NCBI GenBank assembly: GCA_019752515.1
Contig: JAIEMB010000014.1
Location: forward strand, 1 to 40,631
Origin: Alphaproteobacteria bacterium
GTDB taxonomy: Bacteria > Pseudomonadota > Alphaproteobacteria > UBA9655
Length of the DNA: 40,631 nt
Direction of reading: 5' to 3'
Shown here piece by piece: positions 34,839 through 40,631 of this stretch. The stretch's first letter is position 1; every line of letters begins with the position of its first letter. A program made the translations under genes and the position numbers. The notes under the pieces were generated by a model. It made no database searches. It had not been told where the DNA came from and saw only the letters and a list, made by a program, of their open reading frames with translations.

Positions 34839-34987
34839 TGAGGATTTTGTTGCCTTCTTTAAAAGACAACACTTAGCTTTTTTATATACGTCTTCCCTCA
34901 AAGCTACAACAAGAAAAAAATAGATGTATCTTTGTGGAATTGTGAGATAAGTCTGTACAAATTAAATGACTAAAGCTGAATGATTAT

Positions 34988-35728
34988 ATGCATTTCTCTC
35001 TTTCTCCCCACGAACTAACAGTGTGGCTCCAGCAACAACCCTCAGAGGTGCTGACCTTGGCCCTACTTTTGAGTTGTGGGACTATCATTCTCTTAATGAT
35101 GCGCCTTTATGGAGAGATTGGGTTAGTGGTCTATAATGTGCTTGCGTTGATTGTTGCTAACCTCCAAGTCCAAAAAGCGACCATGTTTCGTTTTTTTGAT
35201 GAGCCTGTTGCCTTAGGTACGGTTGTTTTTTCTTCAATTTTTATCGTAAGCGGTATCTTGACGGAATACTACGGTAAGGCTCAAGCACATAAAACTGTGT
35301 GGCTTAGTTTTACAGCGATGGTTCTCATGACTCTTTTTATGTTGCTTACAATTGGTTTTAAACCTGCTAGTGGCTTCCATGAAGCTCACCAAGCCATGTG
35401 CACTCTTTTTATACCAGCCCCAGCCTTAATTGTGGCAAGCTTAATGGCTTATGTTGTGGGGCAATTTAATGATATTTGGATATTTGCGACACTTTCAAGA
35501 TTGACTGCAGGAAGACTTTTGTGGCTTAGAACATTTATAGCAACTCTTGTTGGCGCGTTTATAGATAGTTTTGTTTTTAGTGTGCTTGCCTGGATGGTTT
35601 TTGCACCTCACCCTTTGCCATGGAGAACAGTCTTCTTTACGTATATATTAGGGGCTTTCGTTGTACGTATTTTTGTTGCTTTAGTAGGCATTCCTTTTTT
35701 GTATTTAGCTCGGTTGATGGTTAGATGA
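34988..35728 (+). CDS. yhhQ: Queuosine precursor transporter, YhhQ/VUT family
   Basis: The 246-residue membrane protein has about six helices. It carries the family's EPVALGTVVFSSIFIVSGIL and TEYYGKAQAHKTVW segments and the GAFIDSFVFSVLAW helix. YhhQ-type carriers import preQ0/preQ1 or queuine for tRNA modification. The stop overlaps the tgt start as ATGA, which ties the transporter to the enzyme that uses its substrate. No queuosine synthesis genes are in the window. The ribosome-binding site is weak. Confidence 0.9.
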   Translation: MHFSLSPHELTVWLQQQPSEVLTLALLLSCGTIILLMMRLYGEIGLVVYNVLALIVANLQVQKATMFRFFDEPVALGTVVFSSIFIVSGILTEYYGKAQAHKTVWLSFTAMVLMTLFMLLTIGFKPASGFHEAHQAMCTLFIPAPALIVASLMAYVVGQFNDIWIFATLSRLTAGRLLWLRTFIATLVGAFIDSFVFSVLAWMVFAPHPLPWRTVFFTYILGAFVVRIFVALVGIPFLYLARLMVR

Positions 35729-36933
35729 TGAATTATCCTAATTTTGCTTTCCAGATTAACTTTCGTTCACAGACTTCAAAAGCTCGCCTCGGCAGGCTTG
35801 TAACCCCTCACGGTATTGTGGAAACGCCAGCTTTTATCTTTTGTGCAACAAAGGCTGCGATTAAAGGAGCAACTCCTCAAGACATGTGGCGGGAAGAAAC
35901 GCAAATTATTCTCTCAAATACATACCATTTAATGTTACAGCCAGGACCAGAAATTGTGGATCAAATGGGTGGTCTTCATCACTTTATGGGGTGGAGAGGA
36001 CCCATGTTAACAGACTCGGGTGGTTTTCAGATCTTTAGTTTGGGTCATGGGTCGGTTGCGGAAGAAGTTAAAGGACGAAGGCACTCCTCACGCCCAAAAA
36101 GCCTTCTTAAAATTAATGAGGAAGGAGCAACCTTTAAATCCTACATTGATGGGAAAAAACATGTTCTTACACCGGAAAGGTCTATCCAAGTTCAACGGAG
36201 TTTGAGGGCCGATCTGATTGTTGTGTTAGATGAGTGTACACCCTTTCACGTGGATAAGGCTTATACAGAGAAATCCATGCATCTCAGTCATCGATGGGCG
36301 GAGAGAAGTCTAAGGGAGTTTCAGAGAGGGGAGGCAGGAATTCAAGCCCTTTATGGAATTACCCAAGGGGGTATCTACCCCGATTTGCGAAAGGTAAGTG
36401 CGGAGTTTGTGAATAGTCTTCCTTTTTTTGGCCATGCAGTTGGGGGATCATTGGGAGCAGATAAATCCCAAATGGCAGAGGTTGTGGAGATGGCGATGGA
36501 ACCTCTCGATCCGAGCCGTCCTGTCCATCTTTTAGGAATTGGTGGCATTAGTGATATTTTTTATGGGGTAAAGCAAGGTATAGATACGTTTGACTGTGTG
36601 CATCCAACGCGTTTGGCCCGCCATGGGGGAGCATTAGTGCCTCCACAGGTGTGGGAGAGTTTAGGAGAAAATCCGAAGGGTCGAGAACATATGAACTTAC
36701 GAAATGCTCGTTTTCGAGAAGATCCTTCACCAATTGATGCTTCTTGTGGATGTCAAACGTGCAAATCAGTTTCAAGGAGTTACCTTCACCATCTCTTGAA
36801 AGCAGGAGAATTACTAGCTATGCAGATGTTAACCATTCATAACATTCATTTCATGAATCGATTATTGAAGGCAATTCGAAATGCAATTGCTTCAGATAAA
36901 TTAGATCAAGAAGAAAAGAAGTGGGTTGCCTAA
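35725..36933 (+). CDS. tgt: tRNA-guanine transglycosylase
   Basis: The 402-residue enzyme swaps G34 of GUN-anticodon tRNAs for a queuosine precursor. It has TDSGGFQIFSLG (catalytic Asp), VVLDECTPF, the nucleophile segment DTFDCVHPTR, and zinc ligands in CGCQTC plus a downstream His. Two pocket regions differ from the standard bacterial form: AVGGSLGADKSQM replaces the usual GGLAVGE, and PTRLARHGGAL replaces PTRNARNG. Both lean towards eukaryote-like queuine users. It is coupled to yhhQ. The start may be the first or second ATG. Confidence 0.96.
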   Translation: MMNYPNFAFQINFRSQTSKARLGRLVTPHGIVETPAFIFCATKAAIKGATPQDMWREETQIILSNTYHLMLQPGPEIVDQMGGLHHFMGWRGPMLTDSGGFQIFSLGHGSVAEEVKGRRHSSRPKSLLKINEEGATFKSYIDGKKHVLTPERSIQVQRSLRADLIVVLDECTPFHVDKAYTEKSMHLSHRWAERSLREFQRGEAGIQALYGITQGGIYPDLRKVSAEFVNSLPFFGHAVGGSLGADKSQMAEVVEMAMEPLDPSRPVHLLGIGGISDIFYGVKQGIDTFDCVHPTRLARHGGALVPPQVWESLGENPKGREHMNLRNARFREDPSPIDASCGCQTCKSVSRSYLHHLLKAGELLAMQMLTIHNIHFMNRLLKAIRNAIASDKLDQEEKKWVA

Positions 36934-36991
36934 GGATTTTTTAACCTTTAAATTGGATTATTAGAAAGAAATCAAAGGAGAAAAAATTAAA

Positions 36992-37369
36992 ATGAAAAAT
37001 ATACTTCTTACATTAGTGTTCTTTTTAATGATTCAAAATGCATGTGCTGATAAGCAAGTTCAGCCAGCAAAGGATGAAAAAGCTTTAGCAGAAAATTGTG
37101 CAAATAGTCGTAACGCCTGTAAAAGCGCTTGGACGCAAGCAGATCAGGAAACAAAGAAGAAATTTGCAACTCTTCATGCTTGTCAACAGACTTGCTTAAA
37201 CGCCCTTAAAGCCTGCAATGATAGCAGGAAACATGCAAAACGGGCAAATGACACGAAAGAAAAAGCAGATGCTTTGGAGAATTTCAACTCTGCAAATGGG
37301 TACAATATGGATTGCCAGCGGATGTTGCAGGAACGAGGTAATTCCGACGGAAAGTCTGACGGTGCTTGA
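36992..37369 (+). CDS. Small exported helical protein with paired cysteines
   Basis: The 125-residue product follows an AAAGGAG site. Its signal peptide (hydrophobic 4-17) ends near NACA/DK. A lipoprotein at Cys18 is possible, but QNAC is a poor lipobox. The mature chain is Lys/Ala-rich and helical. It has Cys36-x6-Cys43, Cys64-x3-Cys68-x6-Cys75 and Cys108, a pattern suited to a disulfide-linked helical hairpin. I do not recognise the family. It lies 58 bases after tgt and ends at a strong hairpin. Confidence 0.7.
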   Translation: MKNILLTLVFFLMIQNACADKQVQPAKDEKALAENCANSRNACKSAWTQADQETKKKFATLHACQQTCLNALKACNDSRKHAKRANDTKEKADALENFNSANGYNMDCQRMLQERGNSDGKSDGA

Positions 37370-37384
37370 TTCCTGCCAACTAAC

Positions 37385-37417
37385 CCTCTGACATGCAGTT
37401 TTACTTTATGTCAGAGG
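37385..37417. terminator. Hairpin between convergent genes
   Basis: CCTCTGACAT pairs perfectly with ATGTCAGAGG around a 13-base T-rich loop. It lies between the stops of the small Cys protein (+) and the outer-membrane protein (-). It lacks a clean T-run on either side but is well placed as a bidirectional terminator. Confidence 0.5.
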
Positions 37418-37436
37418 ATGTCAAGATAAAAGAATA

Positions 37437-38222
37437 CTAATTGAAAATATACTTGGCGGTTATAGCAAATTTATTGTACTGAGGTTTCCAAGAATAATTA
37501 ACTTGAGGAACTTTTATCATTGTTGTGTTGCCCGTAATTGTTCCTGTATACTCTACGCCCATTGTAATGTTCTTGGTCATAAGGAAGTCAACACCCGCTC
37601 CCCACAAAAAGCCGTTAATACGTTTACGCTTAGTGCCATGAAAATCAGCGCTTGTTCCTGTTAAACGGTCTGATTGTTTCCAGCGAGAGTTATCCCATCC
37701 AAGTTTACAGAAAGGAAGCGTTTTATCAATAACCCATCCAAATCTTGCCGCGAGTTGAAGTGAATTTTCTAAGCGTGTATTATATGAATTTAAATTTGTT
37801 ATTGATTCCGGTCCTCCAGGTGTGTCTAAAGTTGAAACAACTGTTTTTTTACCAGATGCTTTTGACCCCACCCAGTTTGCTGTGAAATCTAATCCAAGGG
37901 CAAAGTTATTAAAACGATGTAAATATCCTACACTTAGTCCACCATCAACCCCTCTTATTCCAGGGTTATTTTTTAACGAATAAGCTTGTTCCGCAGGAAT
38001 ACCTCCTATGACGGCATCAACTACACCGTGAATTTTACTTTTTCCTATTCCTAGGCCATATCCAATGTTCGCTCCCAAATAGAATCCTTGGAAAGCTTTA
38101 GGACAAGATTCAGGGGGTGTAGCAGGAACAGGCGTTTCTACAACTATGGTTTCTACTTGAGAAAATCCTGGGTTTGAAATCAAAGACATTGCCGAGACGG
38201 CATATAATAAAGTTTTTTTCAA
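37437..38222 (-). CDS. Outer-membrane beta-barrel protein (OmpA/Omp25-like barrel)
   Basis: The 261-residue product has a signal peptide (cleavage near GFS/QV), a short Pro-rich segment, and then a barrel-like chain. It starts GFYLGANIGYGLGIG and contains alternating strands such as VGYLHRFNNFALGLDFTANW, LQLAARFGWVID and NITMGVEYTG. It ends in an aromatic strand, AITAKYIFN. This is the layout of small alphaproteobacterial surface porin-like proteins. The start is TTG at 38222, with GGAG upstream. A TTAA-N7-TTAAC site lies about 95 bases before it. Confidence 0.8.
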   Translation of the reverse strand: MKKTLLYAVSAMSLISNPGFSQVETIVVETPVPATPPESCPKAFQGFYLGANIGYGLGIGKSKIHGVVDAVIGGIPAEQAYSLKNNPGIRGVDGGLSVGYLHRFNNFALGLDFTANWVGSKASGKKTVVSTLDTPGGPESITNLNSYNTRLENSLQLAARFGWVIDKTLPFCKLGWDNSRWKQSDRLTGTSADFHGTKRKRINGFLWGAGVDFLMTKNITMGVEYTGTITGNTTMIKVPQVNYSWKPQYNKFAITAKYIFN

Positions 38223-38314
38223 TTTTAGCTCCTTCCAATAATGCTATGGTTATAAAGTCTCCGCCTTTGAAGAACTGGGTACAGCTTAGGCAGAGGTAAG
38301 TCCCTTAAGACTAA

Positions 38315-38330
38315 TTAATAAATTGTTAAC
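38315..38330 (-). promoter_or_regulatory. Possible CtrA-binding site before the outer-membrane protein gene
   Basis: Positions 38315-38330 read TTAATAAATTGTTAAC, an exact TTAA-N7-TTAAC on the plus strand. The site lies in the 324-base gap between the divergent outer-membrane protein and large exported protein genes. That gap holds no other feature I can support. The region is AT-rich, so chance is a real alternative. Confidence 0.4.
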
Positions 38331-38546
38331 AATTTCAGAAGAAAAATATATTTAATTTTTATAAAATTTTTGGAAAATGGAGACAAGTGATTATTATGTA
38401 ACAGGCATTGACTGTGTAAAGAGTATTGAAATTAGAAGAATTATTTAAAAGTAAGCTCGTGTAGTGTGCAGTGGGTCTGATTTTTTTTCTTGAATGTTAT
38501 TTTTTAGTTACTATGTTTTTTTATATTATATTATTCGGAGATTCAT

Positions 38547-40535
38547 ATGCCTTCTAAATTAGAATTCAAAAAATTATTCCTTATTTCAACAAGTCTTATA
38601 GCTTCTGTGTTAACAAGCACCTCTCTTCTTATGGCAAGTGGAAAGGATCACCCCCATGCTCTTGAAGAGAGTGAAGGCTCTCAAAGTGGAGCTACCTCTA
38701 GTAATCCAAGGAGGGAGAGTAATCCCACTCAAGAGATCGATATACAAGTAAAAGCCATTATTGCAACAAGAAGTGCTTTACTCGCCCAACCTTTTTTAAA
38801 TGGGACCTATTCTTATGCAACTTATCAAAGCGATAATATAAGGGAAAATATAATTGCAATAAGAGAAGCTTTAGAAGGTGAGTTTCCACAGAAAAGCCTT
38901 GAGAAAATATCTACCCATATCCCCTACCTTCTGATCCATCATATGAAAGAATCCATAGCTGATTTTAGTGAGGAAACCTTTCGTTCTTCTCTCTTAGCTT
39001 TTCTTAAAAGCTATCGTAAATACTCTGCTGTTCTGAATGATAATCCACGTCGGATGCTTCTTTCTCTTGTTTGTGCGGTTGCTTCTGATGAAGAAAATCT
39101 TAGAAAAGAAGGTTTTAAAATCGCAAAATCCATTCCTGCACACCACAGAACCTTTTCAGATTGGTTAGCCTATTTTGCCTTATCGTCTGCAAGTTCTGCG
39201 GACGAATATGATAAATTAATAAGTGAAATCAATCTATACAAAGAAAAACGCCATTCAAAGGTGATTTGTAAACAAAAAGACGTTCTTTCTGATGTCACTG
39301 CTCTTTTTATGTTTCATTCTAAAGGAGCTGGAATGTTATGTTTAAAAACAGAGTTCTTGCAAATTACCGAATTTGAAATAGCTCTTTATCTTATGCATAT
39401 CAAGAGAGACATAATTCCACTAGATAAACTTGAAGAAGACAGGAGAGAAAGAAGCTCTATTAAAAACATTGACAGACAAATCTACAGAGAAAGAGAGTTC
39501 CTAGAACACAAGCATAAAAACTCTAAGGATGCTCATGATATTTTGAATGAAGCAATTGTAAGATATGAAACTATAGCTGAAGACATAAAAATAAGATTGC
39601 TTACGAATCCGAACTCTTTGTGTGTTATAGAAGGCTTTCAGGAACAGTTTGATAATCTCCGCTCAATATATCGACAGCTTTTTGTAAAGGCTACAGAAGT
39701 GTCTTTAGAAGACACATTATGCAAAACAACTGAGAATCTGGAAACTGTTAAGATACTCTATAAGAAATTTAAAGGGGCGTGTGATTTAGTCTATAAAACC
39801 CTTTCCCCCGCTCCAGTAAAGTCTATGCGTGAAAAGTTACCTTCTTCTCTCTCATCTCCTTCTCCTTCCACAACAGCTGAGATTAAAAGGGAAGCAGCAC
39901 TTCTATCGTTACTAGAAGATAAAAAAAATAAAAGAAAAGATCTTACTCCTGAACAAAAAGCGAGAAAGAAAGAAAAAAAGAAAGCCTATGAGAGAAGAAA
40001 AAAAGAAAAAGAGCGAGCAGTTTCTTTGGCGGTTGAGATTTCCTCTCCTTCACTCAGTGAAGAACGTCCTTCTTTTCCTGCCTTAAAGAAGAGTGATTTG
40101 GAGTTATTTAAGGTCATATACAAGATTGGAGAGGGGAAGAGAATCCATAACTTCACAATGAGTGACTTGACATCTATGCTGACAAAGCTTGGATGTAGAA
40201 TTGATCCTGTTAAGGGGGAGAACGCTATCATTGTTTCTTCCGAGACATCTTCTGGGCCAGAATCTGTGAAACTCCATAACCCTCACGGGCGATCAGAAAC
40301 AGACGCACTATATCCTGCCTTAATTGATCAGTTTGTTATTCCGTTTTTAGAAAGGATTGGAGCAAACCCGGATACTGTTCCTCAACAAGAAAGAGGAGCT
40401 TCTCAATCGCCTACATCCAGATCCCCCACCAACAAAAGCCCAAGAACGGGGACTGTTGGCGATCATTCAGGCCCTAAATCTGGCAGAGGGAGTGCAACTG
40501 ATAAGGGGGAGGCGGATTCTCATGGGGGAGCTTAA
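38547..40535 (+). CDS. Large exported protein with coiled coils and HicA-like C-terminal region
   Basis: The 662-residue product has a signal peptide (hydrophobic 9-29, cleavage near LMA/SG) and a Ser/Gly-rich linker. A long helical region follows (about 65-420). Residues about 470-500 are intensely charged (KARKKEKKKAYERRKKEKER). A small alpha/beta domain follows at about 519-610: SDLTSMLTKLGCRID, then strands, LHNPHGR, and ALYPALIDQFVIPFLERIG. This order resembles a HicA-type double-stranded-RNA-binding fold, but the key HicA His is not obvious. The last 50 residues are Ser/Pro/Gly-rich and disordered. GGAG precedes the ATG. Export and the charged segment suggest a host-facing role, which is inference. 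Confidence 0.7.
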   Translation: MPSKLEFKKLFLISTSLIASVLTSTSLLMASGKDHPHALEESEGSQSGATSSNPRRESNPTQEIDIQVKAIIATRSALLAQPFLNGTYSYATYQSDNIRENIIAIREALEGEFPQKSLEKISTHIPYLLIHHMKESIADFSEETFRSSLLAFLKSYRKYSAVLNDNPRRMLLSLVCAVASDEENLRKEGFKIAKSIPAHHRTFSDWLAYFALSSASSADEYDKLISEINLYKEKRHSKVICKQKDVLSDVTALFMFHSKGAGMLCLKTEFLQITEFEIALYLMHIKRDIIPLDKLEEDRRERSSIKNIDRQIYREREFLEHKHKNSKDAHDILNEAIVRYETIAEDIKIRLLTNPNSLCVIEGFQEQFDNLRSIYRQLFVKATEVSLEDTLCKTTENLETVKILYKKFKGACDLVYKTLSPAPVKSMREKLPSSLSSPSPSTTAEIKREAALLSLLEDKKNKRKDLTPEQKARKKEKKKAYERRKKEKERAVSLAVEISSPSLSEERPSFPALKKSDLELFKVIYKIGEGKRIHNFTMSDLTSMLTKLGCRIDPVKGENAIIVSSETSSGPESVKLHNPHGRSETDALYPALIDQFVIPFLERIGANPDTVPQQERGASQSPTSRSPTNKSPRTGTVGDHSGPKSGRGSATDKGEADSHGGA

Positions 40536-40631
40536 GGATGTCATAGATTTTTAATTGACAAAAATAAAATGCGACTTATATGGTTATTATTAATGTAATA
40601 AACAATGGTGAATACTATGATTGAATTAAAG

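Noticed and set aside
1-40631. tRNA or rRNA genes and CRISPR arrays
   Set aside because: No T-arm-like GGTTCRANYCC with a matching acceptor stem was seen. No rRNA-like segment and no regularly spaced short repeats were seen by eye.
40618-40631. ATG near the right edge as the start of another gene
   Set aside because: Only five codons are visible and there is no clear ribosome-binding site.

Overview
The window looks like the chromosome of an AT-rich, host-associated alphaproteobacterium. It carries a very close match to the alphaproteobacterial cell-cycle regulator CtrA, with a TTAA-N7-TTAAC site in its own promoter, and an intact YejABEF peptide importer. It also carries a queuine-type salvage pair (YhhQ-Tgt) and many small exported proteins with no housekeeping role. 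The flavour is that of protist endosymbionts of the Holosporales type. That placement is inference from gene content, not from a phylogeny.

Layout. 1-0.36 kb: the end of a Pro/Ala repeat protein. 0.4-6.0 kb: yejA-yejB-yejE-yejF (+). 6.1-8.6 kb: a large exported repeat protein (-). 8.8-10.6 kb: umuD-umuC (-). 10.7-13.0 kb: an unknown gene, a DUF4143-type ATPase and a MITE/REP-like inverted-repeat element. 13.0-17.2 kb: pyrH, frr, uppS, cdsA and cca, all on the minus strand. 17.4-19.7 kb: an accessory island with an exported Nudix-like protein, an exported 2H-phosphoesterase-like protein and a Cys-rich mini-protein. 19.8-25.0 kb: pheS-pheT-lepA (-). 25.1-28.3 kb: hemB, an exported phospholipase-D-like protein, a degraded exported gene and a DUF465 protein. 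28.5-31.4 kb: ctrA and parE. 31.4-32.8 kb: two exported unknowns. 33.0-34.8 kb: rpsB-tsf (-) with a structured leader. 35.0-36.9 kb: yhhQ-tgt (+). 37.0-40.5 kb: a small Cys protein, a beta-barrel outer-membrane protein and a large exported protein with a HicA-like C-terminal region.

Two patterns stand out. First, accessory genes sit directly beyond conserved genes in three places. In each case a decayed second copy of part of the conserved gene lies on the far side: a yejF-like piece at 8784-8846, a duplicated cca 3' end at 11261-11321, and a hemB remnant at 27453-27680. This suggests insertion events that duplicate part of the neighbouring gene. Second, three exported proteins with unrelated N-terminal domains (Nudix-like, 2H-like, unknown) each end in a long Lys/Arg-rich histone-H1-like tail. 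They look like a modular family of nucleic-acid-associated, possibly host-directed, proteins.

The conserved genes cover translation (rpsB, tsf, frr, lepA, pheST, cca, tgt), envelope lipid precursors (uppS, cdsA), haem (hemB), replication and topology (parE), error-prone repair (umuDC) and cell-cycle control (ctrA). No tRNA or rRNA gene and no CRISPR array was seen.
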